A stretch of 64,000 bases of DNA from Neoalteromonas arenosi (GTDB lineage: Bacteria > Pseudomonadota > Gammaproteobacteria > Enterobacterales > Alteromonadaceae). Position numbers and translations under genes: made by a program. The notes under the pieces were generated by a model that was given only the letters and a program-made list of their open reading frames with translations, made no database searches and was not told where the DNA came from. Positions 55,995-64,000 of this stretch are shown piece by piece (the first letter of the stretch is position 1; each line of letters opens with the position of its first letter). The DNA lies in assembly GCF_030362855.1 (NCBI RefSeq), contig NZ_JAUCBP010000001.1, forward strand, positions 255,613 through 319,612, read 5' to 3'.

Positions 55995-56264
55995 CTATTC
56001 CCGATGACCGACTTTGAGAGAAAAAATTATTAGTAAAGCCACTGTCAATCCAGTTGCTCCAAAACCTAAACCGAGTGTCTCGAACATAGGTTTGAATATA
56101 AATAAAAGTGCGAGAAATAGCGGCACTAGTAATATAAGTAACCTCTTAAATTGAATTTTCAACTTAAGACTGGCACCACAACTCGGACATTCTGCATGAT
56201 TGGATAGAAGCAAAAGTCCAAATAATTTGATGCTTAACTTATTTTTGCATTTTGAACAATTCAT
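55995..56264 (-). CDS. Small zinc-ribbon membrane protein
   Basis: An 89-residue protein. An N-terminal zinc ribbon is formed by Cys3/Cys6 and Cys26/Cys29 (NCSKCKNK and ECPSCGAS), followed by two membrane helices (LLILLVPLFLALLFIF; LGFGATGLTVALLIIFSL). It lies 5 bases before the Fic gene on the minus strand, so it is co-transcribed with it. Similar 'CxxC ... membrane' small proteins are common and of unknown role. It could be an accessory or antidote for the Fic protein, but this is only from position. Confidence 0.6.
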   Translation of the reverse strand: MNCSKCKNKLSIKLFGLLLLSNHAECPSCGASLKLKIQFKRLLILLVPLFLALLFIFKPMFETLGLGFGATGLTVALLIIFSLKVGHRE

Positions 56265-56307
56265 ACAATTACCTAAATGTTAGAGCGTCCCTGCTCATGT
56301 TAAAAAT

Positions 56308-58242
56308 CTAACTAAAATCTTCCAGTTGAATATCTTCTATAGATATACGTCTCAGCAAAACAGAAGAATCATCAGATAAGTACAATTTCAGACCTTTATC
56401 TGTTTCAGTAAAATCCGAATACTTAGGAATGAATTGGCCGAACTCGGTTCTAATTTTTATTGAATCCTTGCCTGGCACGAAGTCCTCAATTACATCGTGA
56501 CCTTTTCCTACGACGAACATGTCTTTACCTCTACCTCCAATAAAGACGTCGTCACCTTTTCCTCCACGAAGTGTATCTCTGCCTCTGCCTCCTACTAGTT
56601 TGTCGTTACCCTTACCACCTCTTAACAGATCATTACCTTTACCACCACGGATCAAGTCATTTCCGCGGCCACCGGCAACATCATCGTTTCCTGCACCGGA
56701 CTTAAGGCGGACGCCGGTATCCTGTGAAATGGTTATGGTATCATCACCTCTACCAGTAACAACCCAACCAAAACTTGACCAAATACCATATGCAGATGTA
56801 CCAATATCTAATACTTGTTCATCGACTCCCTTGAGTGAGAGTAGTACTTGTCCATCCTCTCTCTCAACTACAACTGCGCCATCAGCGTATTCGTGCTTTT
56901 TAACTCCTGAACTTTTACTCCCATATAGCAATGTATCTAACGCAACAAAACTAGTACTAGCCCCATTAATTTCAGAATTATATGAAATCTCAGTAACGAC
57001 AACATTACCATTGACTTCTTCATACTTTTCTTCCCCAATAAGAGAAATCGATGTTAAACCAAATTGACTCGCTGAGATGAGTTCTCCGTCATCCTTCGCA
57101 TTTGAATTCGAATCTATCCATACAAAAGCACTATCGAATGCACGGTCTAGATGATCAAACACTCCATCTCCATTATCATCGAATGTTTTAAGTCCATCTA
57201 AATCAGAGGATCCTCTTCCTGCAAAGCTGGCAAAAGAAAATTCATTGTAATGATCGACTGTTCCACTTCCGTTGTGATCTATTACAAGTATGCCATCCGT
57301 AGCCCCCACCCATGAAATTCTCTCTTCAAACCCATCGGAGTCTATATCCATTCTTGCTCTGCTGTCTTTCATTGATAGTAATGTGATACCGTCACCAGTG
57401 AGATCAAGCAATATAGGGGGAATAAACTTAGTATCGTCGCATAGAGGATTACCTAGTCCACATAAAAAGTCATCGAACGGATTGTTTATGAAGCTATCCT
57501 CATCCTGGAATTCATCATAAACAAAGGCTGATACGTCTAATATTAACTCATACGAAATCTCAACTATTTCTGAGGCTAGCCAGCCCCCAATTAATGAAGC
57601 AACTACTGGAGCTCCAGAGCTAGTTAGCACTACACCGGTTACTGCGCCAGCTAAGAAACTCACAGCTGTCAATACAGCTTCGTCTGTATTACCCGCTAAA
57701 AAAGCCTCTAACCCTGGGCCTCCAGACTGCAGTGCACTAGTAATGTCTATCAGTCCTGACACTAATTTGGTTAGCTTTCCTCTTTCTAAAACAGAGAGAT
57801 TTACTCTTGGGTCATCAAGTAAAGCGATTACTGCCGCTTTTAGCTGCCCAAATTTTGTAGTCAGTTCAACGATTTCTGCAGTACTTAACTCAAGAGGTTC
57901 CCCAGACCCATTTCCATCTGAGCCGTTCCCACCAGAGCCACCACCTGCTCCGCCACCGTCATCAACAGGATCATCATAATATATCCAGTCGTCGGTATCC
58001 CACCAGCCCCCCCAACCAAAGCCTGGCGGGCGATAAGGATCGTCTGCGCTATCACATCTAAAGAACTCTCCTTCCCACCAACATTCAGGATCGTTTGCCA
58101 TTGCCCTGTTCCAAGTAAATTTCACTTTGGATATTGATGAAAGATAACTGTTTTGTTTTTGATTAGATTCAATGACTTGTATGTTTCCGAACAGTGATAC
58201 GGTCGCTATTGGAAGGGCAAGCATTATTGGATTAAGCTTCAT
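56308..58242 (-). CDS. RTX-repeat calcium-binding secreted protein
   Basis: About 644 residues from ATG 58242 ([20 protein letters not shown], a signal-like start). The N-terminal part is Trp/Gly/Asp-rich ([15 protein letters not shown], then a Gly/Ser linker), a helical region with a hydrophobic stretch ([29 protein letters not shown]) follows, then a DLTGDGI...DIDSDGF calcium-site region typical of RTX adhesins/toxins (~285-420). Near the C-terminus about seven GGxGxD nonapeptides ([17 protein letters not shown]...GGKGDDVF) form a calcium beta-roll. The usual type I secretion tail follows. No toxin enzyme domain is recognised. Secretion genes are not in the window. An unusually large gene for this array. 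Confidence 0.75.
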   Translation of the reverse strand: MKLNPIMLALPIATVSLFGNIQVIESNQKQNSYLSSISKVKFTWNRAMANDPECWWEGEFFRCDSADDPYRPPGFGWGGWWDTDDWIYYDDPVDDGGGAGGGSGGNGSDGNGSGEPLELSTAEIVELTTKFGQLKAAVIALLDDPRVNLSVLERGKLTKLVSGLIDITSALQSGGPGLEAFLAGNTDEAVLTAVSFLAGAVTGVVLTSSGAPVVASLIGGWLASEIVEISYELILDVSAFVYDEFQDEDSFINNPFDDFLCGLGNPLCDDTKFIPPILLDLTGDGITLLSMKDSRARMDIDSDGFEERISWVGATDGILVIDHNGSGTVDHYNEFSFASFAGRGSSDLDGLKTFDDNGDGVFDHLDRAFDSAFVWIDSNSNAKDDGELISASQFGLTSISLIGEEKYEEVNGNVVVTEISYNSEINGASTSFVALDTLLYGSKSSGVKKHEYADGAVVVEREDGQVLLSLKGVDEQVLDIGTSAYGIWSSFGWVVTGRGDDTITISQDTGVRLKSGAGNDDVAGGRGNDLIRGGKGNDLLRGGKGNDKLVGGRGRDTLRGGKGDDVFIGGRGKDMFVVGKGHDVIEDFVPGKDSIKIRTEFGQFIPKYSDFTETDKGLKLYLSDDSSVLLRRISIEDIQLEDFS

Positions 58243-58726
58243 GTGTAGTCTTTTCCTTAAGTGATTAACAACGATTACTCCCATTGCGATTTAGTTTGCA
58301 GTTTGTCGCCTCTATTCATCGTTCTCGAGAACAGTTCACATTGTTGAAAATCCAATGGTAAGTTAATTGTCGACGTGTAAGGGAAGTTAGATGATCTTCC
58401 TTTACCATCAGTTGACAAAATTACTTCATGAAAGCGGCTTTGTAAGCTCGAAAAAAACAATTGTGAATGTTCGAATAAATGGACTCATTGTTCTTACAAT
58501 TAATGTACGCTTTACACATCTCAGTATAATGAGGTGACGCTTAAACTAACCCGATCAGATACGGCTTTTGGGATTTCAAAAAACTGGTTTGGGTAATCGC
58601 TACGGATTAAAGCGCTTACCATTTTTGTATGCCATTGATGTTCTCACCAATTAAAGCAGATCGATGAAATTAAGATAGGATGTTTTAATCCATCAACTTG
58701 GCCACATAACTATCATAAAGGAATTT
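58243..58726. other. Intergenic region between divergent RTX and ankyrin-like genes
   Basis: About 480 A/T-rich bases without a supported gene. It must hold promoters for both divergent genes. No copy of the accessory repeat and no core-site heptamer with attC-like symmetry was seen. If the integron attachment site (attI) or the missing intI 5' end had been moved here it is no longer recognisable. Confidence 0.4.
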
Positions 58727-60799
58727 ATGCAATACAAAATGCGTATATTAGGTGCTGTGCTTCTTGGATTTGTCGCGATTATTGTCGGTATGTATGGCTT
58801 CCCATCCTTTGAAGAACATGTACTCAACAGTGATTCAACAAAAATTAATACCTCAGAGCCTGACGGTTCAGAAAAGGAGTACGCTCGAAATATTGAACAA
58901 GCATTGCCGATACAAACAGGTTTGATATTTGAGAACGCAAAGCAAATTTATGCGGCAAGTGAAGCTTATAGCCAATGTGAAACAGAGAACAAAGGTGTTA
59001 GGGACCGCCTAGAAACCATAAACGAAAGTATCATGAAACATCTTAGGGATATAGATGAAAACAATTTGATTAGAGATGCTGTCTTTTTGCTCCAAGCAGA
59101 AGGGTATTTTCAAATTTATGAAGCATTGTCAACTCTTCATAAACTTCAATTGGTTAAGGAAGCAGAACACTTTCAACAAGCTCCGCTCAGACCCACTCAA
59201 GAAGAAATCGATGAATTAACAAGTACAGGTTACTATTTGCGGGATGTGTTGGATGCCGTGACGCAATACGATATTGAACTAACTATCATTGGAGCTGAAG
59301 TTTTTAGACAGAATAACAATAAACGCGGCCTATTGTTTCGGCGTGGCAAAGACAAACTACTTTGGTCTCCAGATGTTTTCATTGGCCATAATTTGGCAGC
59401 TGCCCCAACGTATTTTGTAGACGATATTGCCGCTCAATACCCTGTTAGTCAGTTACTTTTCACTCAAGCAGTTCGCTCTAGAGCAAGTATTGAAGTTTTA
59501 GAGAAGTTACTGTCGAGCTTTAACTATAATAACTCGCCGGTATTTACCAAACACAGTCAGCTCCAAACCGCATTGCAAGCGGCAATTGAGATTGAGTCGT
59601 TAGAGGTAATGCGCCTAATACTCTCGCAACCCGATCTTCAACATACAGAGTTTTTTTTTAATCCGCTCAATACTATTATTTTTGAAACATTAAACACCGA
59701 AAGCCAGGAGTTCACAGACACTCATAAATCGATGATGGCACTACTAGTTGAACGTGGATTTATGGTTGATGTGGTACCGGGGCCTTTTCCCAAAAGCCTT
59801 ATGTTAGCCGGCTACCCAGCTATGCTTGATCGACCAGTTGTAGACCAGTTGAACGCCTTATCTATTCCACCTAAACACATCGAGAAGCTAAGGATCCATC
59901 CTGATTCTGAGTTACCACTAAATCTGCAGGATCAACTGAAACGTGAAGCGTATGATAGTAAGTTGCTATTGGACGAACACAAGGAGAGGGTTAAGACTTG
60001 TGATAGCCTAAAGCAAAACTTGCAGTCCTTGGTGCCGCCTCTTGCAAGCATAGATGATATCGTTGCGCATTTGAGTGCAGATAAGGGGTATGTCGAAAAT
60101 ATCCAATTGTTGGAACAACAATCGCTGACTTTGGTTGACGCCTTCTACTCCAAGATGGAAAGAGAGCCCCGAGATACGCAAGGAATTAATGTGATAGCAG
60201 CTTCTACTCTCTCATTAAAAGATATCCCTGACACAGTTCAAGCTCAAATTGATCAATTAACTCCGTTTGAACGACACTACCTCACCGAAGTTTACTGTGA
60301 AAAATTTGGTAAGCGCTATATGGAAGAAATTTTTGATGCCGTTCAGTACATGAGTTTTAACTTGCTTAGTCATGAATCATGCTTAGCTGGCAGCCCTCAT
60401 GATTATATCGAGACCGAACGCATTTTTTATCTTCATGAGAATACATATCCAGGCATCGTTTACAGTGAGTTAAAACGCTATGCCATCGGAAAAGCAATAG
60501 ACTTGTTAGCTGATCCAGCATTCCAACGCCCAAAAGACTTGCAAGGTTACCCTCATGGTCGGGACGCTTTGATGTTGGCGCTGGATTTAAAGCTCGCTGC
60601 TCATAGTCTTGATAAAGAAGACTATAAGAAGTTGATTATTGACCTTATAGCAAGAACAGAATTGAAAGCGGAACATTTAAAGCGACTCCATCGGTTGAAA
60701 GTTGAACACTTCATGTTCTTTGAAGATATCGCGTTAATTCACCCGCAAATTCGACAGGCCGTTGGGAGCCCCCTTGTAAGATTTAGAACTTTTAATTAA
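58727..60799 (+). CDS. Large membrane-anchored protein, paralogue of 48928-50883
   Basis: A 690-residue protein with one N-terminal membrane helix (ILGAVLLGFVAIIVGMYGF, ~7-25) and a long helical periplasmic body with no enzyme motif. Ankyrin-like segments are visible (SIEVLEKLLSS near 254, SLEVMRLILSQPDLQHTEFF near 297). The last ~70 residues match the minus-strand protein at 48928-50883 in block order (GRDALMLALDL, DLIARTELKAEHLKRLHRL, IHPQIRQAVGSP). It runs toward the integrase remnant, against the direction of most genes of the array, and ends 280 bases before it. Its arrival may be linked to the loss of the intI 5' end. Function unknown. Confidence 0.6.
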   Translation: MQYKMRILGAVLLGFVAIIVGMYGFPSFEEHVLNSDSTKINTSEPDGSEKEYARNIEQALPIQTGLIFENAKQIYAASEAYSQCETENKGVRDRLETINESIMKHLRDIDENNLIRDAVFLLQAEGYFQIYEALSTLHKLQLVKEAEHFQQAPLRPTQEEIDELTSTGYYLRDVLDAVTQYDIELTIIGAEVFRQNNNKRGLLFRRGKDKLLWSPDVFIGHNLAAAPTYFVDDIAAQYPVSQLLFTQAVRSRASIEVLEKLLSSFNYNNSPVFTKHSQLQTALQAAIEIESLEVMRLILSQPDLQHTEFFFNPLNTIIFETLNTESQEFTDTHKSMMALLVERGFMVDVVPGPFPKSLMLAGYPAMLDRPVVDQLNALSIPPKHIEKLRIHPDSELPLNLQDQLKREAYDSKLLLDEHKERVKTCDSLKQNLQSLVPPLASIDDIVAHLSADKGYVENIQLLEQQSLTLVDAFYSKMEREPRDTQGINVIAASTLSLKDIPDTVQAQIDQLTPFERHYLTEVYCEKFGKRYMEEIFDAVQYMSFNLLSHESCLAGSPHDYIETERIFYLHENTYPGIVYSELKRYAIGKAIDLLADPAFQRPKDLQGYPHGRDALMLALDLKLAAHSLDKEDYKKLIIDLIARTELKAEHLKRLHRLKVEHFMFFEDIALIHPQIRQAVGSPLVRFRTFN

Positions 60800-61078
60800 A
60801 GGCTCTATAGTCAAAACCACTTATTCTAACTATCTTCTATTGTTTTATATGTCGGTGGGTAATCGTAATATATGAAGTGCCTTTAGCTATAGCGATAAAT
60901 TTAGAATGGTTGGCTTTTCCATCGACAATTTGAAGTCTTAATACAATGAAAGCCCTCAACTCAACAATTTGTGTTACGAATCTGTATCCACCAACAATGG
61001 CAACTAAGATCACTCTTTCAATTTTGAGATGGCGTCAATTAGACAGGTTGATGTATTCACTACTAACTTTCAAAATTG

Positions 61079-61756
61079 TGGTTTCACCGCGCGCCAAAGC
61101 GGGTACCTACAGTCTTATCTCATGAATAGGCACTCACTATCATCAGCCACATGAACGAAAAGTATCAGCTCGCCTTCTCGTTGCTTTATGGGTGTGGTTT
61201 ACGCAAAGCTGAATTGCTTAAACTGCGCGTCAAAGATATCGACTTTGACGGTAAAAGCGTCTTTGTCTTTCGCGGTAAAGGCGGCAAAGACCGTGTGACG
61301 ATGTTACCGAACAATCTAGTGCCGGCGCTCAAACAGCAAATCGAGTCAGTCAGGGCTATTCATCAGCGCGATACTGCTGAAGGTGGAGGTGAAACCAGTT
61401 TGCCGCCTGGCTTGGCCAGAAAGTACCCGTATGCGATTAAAGAGTTTAAGTGGCAATACTTATTCCCTTCCACATCCCGATGCCAGCACCCTGTGGATGG
61501 ATACTACTGCCGCCATCACTTGCATTGGACAGCATTGACCAAAGCATTGCGAGCAGCTGTAAAAAAAGCCGGTGTAACTAAACATGTAACTGCCCATACG
61601 TTCAGGCACTCATTCGCCACTCAGCTTTTACTTTCCGGCTCGGATATCCGCACGGTACAAGAGTTACTTGGGCACAGCGACTTACGCACGACACAAATCT
61701 ACACCCATGTGATAGGCCAGCACTCTTCCGGCACACGAAGTCCTTTAGATAAATAA
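61079..61756 (+). pseudogene. Integron integrase remnant (5'-truncated, with a nonsense codon)
   Basis: A tyrosine recombinase of the IntI type. The catalytic part has all expected residues: Arg in [17 protein letters not shown], and Tyr in IYTHV. The IntI-specific patch that separates integron integrases from other XerC-like enzymes is clear ([20 protein letters not shown], then RHHL), as is the RSPLDK tail. In frame before the ATG at 61151 the sequence KRVPTVLSHE-stop-ALTIISH continues the integrase, with TAG at 61127-61129 in place of a sense codon. Before ~61079 no homology is left, so the N-terminal DNA-binding domain (~110 residues) is gone. The protein from 61151 (201 residues) could not be a normal integrase. 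Confidence 0.88.
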
Positions 61757-61762
61757 ACTGAC

Positions 61763-61875
61763 TAACGTCAGCTTTACGTTTGAAAGCAGTCGTTGAAGCT
61801 TAAACACTCAGCGACTGCCGATTTGAATGCAATTTTAGATTGATTTTGGCATTAACGAACGTCGGCTTTACGTAC
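61763..61875. repeat. Accessory-region repeat fragments, copies H1 and H2
   Basis: TAACGTCAGCTTTACGT (61763-61779) and CGAACGTCGGCTTTACGTAC (61856-61875) match the start of the repeat family (GAACGTCGGCAATACGTAC). They lie on the far side of the integrase remnant, so the repeats bracket it. The 284-base gap to ubiA holds nothing else recognised. Confidence 0.5.
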
Positions 61876-62040
61876 ACAGCAGATCCCCGACTACTCTGCG
61901 GTAGCAGTGTTTTACTGTTTACAAATACAACCTTGCTGTTCATCAGAACGATGGGATGACGAAGGTTCAACTTCAGTCTAACTTTTTAATTCAAGACTAA
62001 CTTACATTACGCTTATGCAGCACCGCTATTGCATAGGCCA

Positions 62041-62910
62041 CTATAACTGAATGGGCCACCAGTAATGCATCGCAATGCCAAGGGTTACAGCCATACCAAC
62101 CCAGTGGTTGTTTAAAAATGCCTGAAAACAGGCGTCTCGTTCACGTTCGCGGATCAAAAACAGTTGTCGCCCTAACAATATAGTCGACACTAATAAACCT
62201 AAGTAATAAGGCAGAGATAACCCCAAATAAACACCTACCCAAACAAGACCGGCTAGCGTCAAAATTTGTAAGCTAGCAATCATCACGCGATCATATTGAC
62301 CGAACAATATGGCCGTTGATTTAACCCCAATTAAAATATCGTCGTCGCGGTCAACCATGGCATATTGTGTGTCGTAGGCAATGGTCCAGCATAGGTTTGC
62401 AGCATATAAACCCCATACCCAATTGGGTAATTCCCCCAAAATCGCCATGGCAGCCATAGGGATAGACCAACTAAACGCGGCTCCCAAAACCACTTGTGGC
62501 AAGTGCGTGTAGCGTTTCATAAAGGGGTATATTGATGCCAGAAGTACGGCTACAAAGGATAAATAGATAGTTTCGATATTAAGCTGTAGCACCAGAGCAA
62601 AAGCAATCGCAAGTAAAACAAAAAACAACCCCATTGCTTGTTTAGTCGATACATCACCGCGGGCCAGTGGTCGCTGAGCTGTCCGCTTTACTTTGCCATC
62701 TACCTTGCGGTCAGCAATGTCATTAATCACACACCCCGCCGAGCGCATCACGACCACACCCAAAGCAAAAATAACGACGATTTGCCAGCTTGGATATCCT
62801 TCCGCAGCGATGAATACCGACCAAAACGTTGGCCAAAGTAACAGATAAATACCGATTGGCTTATCGGCTCGCATTAACTGCCAATAGGCGGTGAGAGTCT
62901 TTTTATCCAT
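62041..62910 (-). CDS. ubiA: 4-hydroxybenzoate octaprenyltransferase
   Basis: Joins the polyprenyl tail to 4-hydroxybenzoate in ubiquinone synthesis. The start is ATG 62910 (MDKKTLTAYWQLMRADKPIG), not the longer frame to 63012, giving 289 residues as in E. coli. The two Asp-rich motifs that bind Mg-diphosphate are intact: NDIADRKVDGKVKRTAQRPL near residue 70 and YDTQYAMVDRDDDI near 190. About nine membrane helices are visible. The start overlaps the end of ubiC by 8 bases (ATGGATAA), so the two are translationally coupled. Confidence 0.97.
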   Translation of the reverse strand: MDKKTLTAYWQLMRADKPIGIYLLLWPTFWSVFIAAEGYPSWQIVVIFALGVVVMRSAGCVINDIADRKVDGKVKRTAQRPLARGDVSTKQAMGLFFVLLAIAFALVLQLNIETIYLSFVAVLLASIYPFMKRYTHLPQVVLGAAFSWSIPMAAMAILGELPNWVWGLYAANLCWTIAYDTQYAMVDRDDDILIGVKSTAILFGQYDRVMIASLQILTLAGLVWVGVYLGLSLPYYLGLLVSTILLGRQLFLIRERERDACFQAFLNNHWVGMAVTLGIAMHYWWPIQL

Positions 62911-63463
62911 GGCTATCCTTGTGCTGATGGATATATGCAGGTGCAGCTGGCAAAAATACTTCAGCCACCGACATTTGTGTATCGAGAAACTGAAACATTG
63001 AGCGGCGCCCATACAGAGCAGTCATGCCGTCAGTAAATGCGGAGACAAGCTCATTGGGTAAACCAGCGCCAAGGCTTTCACAGTCCAATTGACACAATTC
63101 GAAGTTGCCGCGCACAAAGCGTTCATCATTAAAAATTCGTTGGCCTAACGGTTGAGTGCCGAGATCCAACAATTCGCCATTATTTATAGCCACTGGGATG
63201 ACCGAACGGGCATAGACCCACGGCTGTTTATCACCCCACAGAATCACTTCACGAACGTAATCTCCGCTGGATACCGGTTGAGCGTGATACAACACTTGCA
63301 CATTGAATTGTCGACACATGCTTTGCAATCGCTCGGTCAGAGAGCCAGTGTCCATTAGCCAATTAGCCAAATAGGGATCAGCGACAGGCACAGCTGTTGA
63401 ATCGGTCCAGTCAATGGCGAGTTCTAAGGGTTTATCTAAGCTTAGCGCAGTAACGCAATTCAA
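62903..63463 (-). CDS. ubiC: Chorismate pyruvate-lyase
   Basis: Removes pyruvate from chorismate to give 4-hydroxybenzoate, the first ubiquinone-specific step, and hands it to UbiA. The 186-residue protein has the UbiC layout: WLMDTGSLTERL near 35, the REVILWG segment near 69 with the conserved Arg (YVREV), ARSVIPV near 84, LGTQPLGQRIF near 101, and the C-terminal RRSMFQF...VAEVFLP with the active-site Glu. The start is TTG 63463, the only start in the frame before the conserved region. It overlaps ubiA by 8 bases and is divergent from the FliL-like gene. Confidence 0.95.
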   Translation of the reverse strand: MNCVTALSLDKPLELAIDWTDSTAVPVADPYLANWLMDTGSLTERLQSMCRQFNVQVLYHAQPVSSGDYVREVILWGDKQPWVYARSVIPVAINNGELLDLGTQPLGQRIFNDERFVRGNFELCQLDCESLGAGLPNELVSAFTDGMTALYGRRSMFQFLDTQMSVAEVFLPAAPAYIHQHKDSHG

Positions 63464-63613
63464 AACTTTTTTACTTCAGGCGGTTATTGCCGATAATAAT
63501 AACATTGGGACATTGAGAATATCTATATACCAGAATAATCATCGCTTTTTTTTGATTGGCTTTGGTAAAATTACGCTATGCTAAAATGCATAAGTCAGGT
63601 TGATGGGGTAAAT

Positions 63614-64000
63614 ATGCAAATTAAGGGTTGTATTGTGAAGCGATTACTAGCCAGCATGATGGTCGTTATTAGCATGGCAATTCCAGCGCATTCACTTGCA
63701 CAATCTCAAATTGCTTATATGGGCTTAGAGCCTGATATCGTCACCAACTACTTAAGTGGTAACGCGCGAACTTTAGGCTTTGTAAGAGTGACCGTTGAGC
63801 TCATGTTAGATGACGCCGACAACATTGAAATCGCTGAACACCACATGCCGTTGTTACGCGCGATTGTGATTGAAATCATTGGTCGTCAGCCCGAAGATAA
63901 AGTGAAGTCATTGACGGGCCGCGAAGATATTCGCCGAACTATTTTGCAGACCTTACAACAACGCCTTGAGGAAGAAACTGGCCGGCCGGTAGTCAAAGAC
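63614..64000 (+). CDS. FliL-family protein (partial at window edge)
   Basis: The frame is open to the window end, so about 129 residues are visible. It starts at ATG 63614 with a GGGG site 6 bases before it; GTG 63635 with AAGGG before it is nearly as good. A signal-anchor (RLLASMMVVISMAIPAHSLA) is followed by a FliL domain: LGFVRVTVELMLDDADNIEIAEHHMPLLRAIVIEIIGRQPEDKVKSL and the REDIRRTILQTLQQRLEEETG helix. Known: FliL helps the flagellar motor; lone FliL-like genes beside ubiC are common in Alteromonadales and need not be flagellar. Divergent from ubiC. Confidence 0.85.
   Translation, partial: MQIKGCIVKRLLASMMVVISMAIPAHSLAQSQIAYMGLEPDIVTNYLSGNARTLGFVRVTVELMLDDADNIEIAEHHMPLLRAIVIEIIGRQPEDKVKSLTGREDIRRTILQTLQQRLEEETGRPVVKD

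Noticed and set aside
56470-56710. Regularly spaced short repeats that could suggest a CRISPR array
   Set aside because: They are in-frame 27-base units of an RTX gene, without spacers. No CRISPR array or cas gene was found.
56519-57067. 182-residue plus-strand frame rich in Pro/Leu/Ser
   Set aside because: It is the complement of the RTX nonapeptide repeats; the repeated PLPP pattern comes from GGxGxD codons read backwards.
1-64000. Insertion sequences or transposase genes
   Set aside because: None recognised on either strand. The only recombinase-related sequence is the integron integrase remnant.

Overview
The window looks like chromosome of a marine gammaproteobacterium of the Alteromonadales type. 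The reasons are the ubiC-ubiA pair beside a FliL-like gene, rep and ubiK close together, a cytochrome c5-like protein, a GAF-GGDEF-EAL protein, and a sugar locus in which a TonB-dependent receptor sits with a FAD-dependent halogenase-like protein, a SapC-like protein and an SGLT-type symporter. No rRNA, CRISPR array or recognisable insertion sequence was found. One tRNA gene, tRNA-Arg(CCG), is present.

Region 1 (1-25.7 kb) is mostly a galactoside-use locus, in two blocks. The first block holds the end of a GalT-like gene, a FadR/GntR regulator, an alpha/beta hydrolase, galK-galT on the minus strand, then a TonB-dependent receptor, halogenase-like protein, SapC-like protein and Na+/sugar symporter on the plus strand. 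The second block (21.4-25.6 kb) holds a divergent GH42 beta-galactosidase and GH36 alpha-galactosidase. A 17-base motif starting ATTTATATGA occurs in three intergenic regions of this locus and is the best candidate operator for the GntR protein. Inferred flow: galactosides cross the outer membrane through the receptor, a transport step brings sugar inside, the cytoplasmic GH36 and GH42 enzymes release galactose, and GalK/GalT feed it to UDP-sugars. Between the blocks lie a secreted S8 peptidase, a phosphatase, a PEP-CTERM-like protein, a VIT/vWA membrane protein divergent from a TetR regulator with four operator-like repeats, an MFS-acyltransferase fusion, and a broken hydrolase gene.

Region 2 (25.8-41.6 kb) is core-like: a 1496-residue PAS/coiled-coil membrane protein, the three-gene retropepsin / inactive transglutaminase-7TM / ATP-grasp set, tRNA-Arg, a cytochrome c5-like protein, the GGDEF-EAL protein, rep, ubiK, and an SDR-porin pair. 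Region 3 (41.8-46.2 kb) holds a secreted endonuclease I with lamin-tail domains, a periplasmic solute-binding protein and a small beta-barrel-like protein.

Region 4 (about 46.3-61.9 kb) is accessory DNA and the most interesting part. It ends at a 5'-truncated, nonsense-containing integron integrase (intI) remnant. To the left of it most small genes run on the minus strand, away from the intI 5' end, as expected for an integron cassette array. One attC-like site is clear at 53338-53448, and two neighbouring small genes have complementary core sites at their two ends. A family of hairpin repeats (about 60-220 bp) recurs through the region and on both sides of intI. Gene content is mostly small membrane or secreted proteins of unknown function, plus a Fic protein, an RTX-repeat protein, an XRE-DUF805 protein, and a divergent pair of large paralogous membrane-anchored proteins at 48.9-50.9 and 58.7-60.8 kb. 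I read this as a decayed chromosomal integron. Region 5 (62-64 kb) returns to core genes: ubiA, ubiC and the start of a FliL-like gene.
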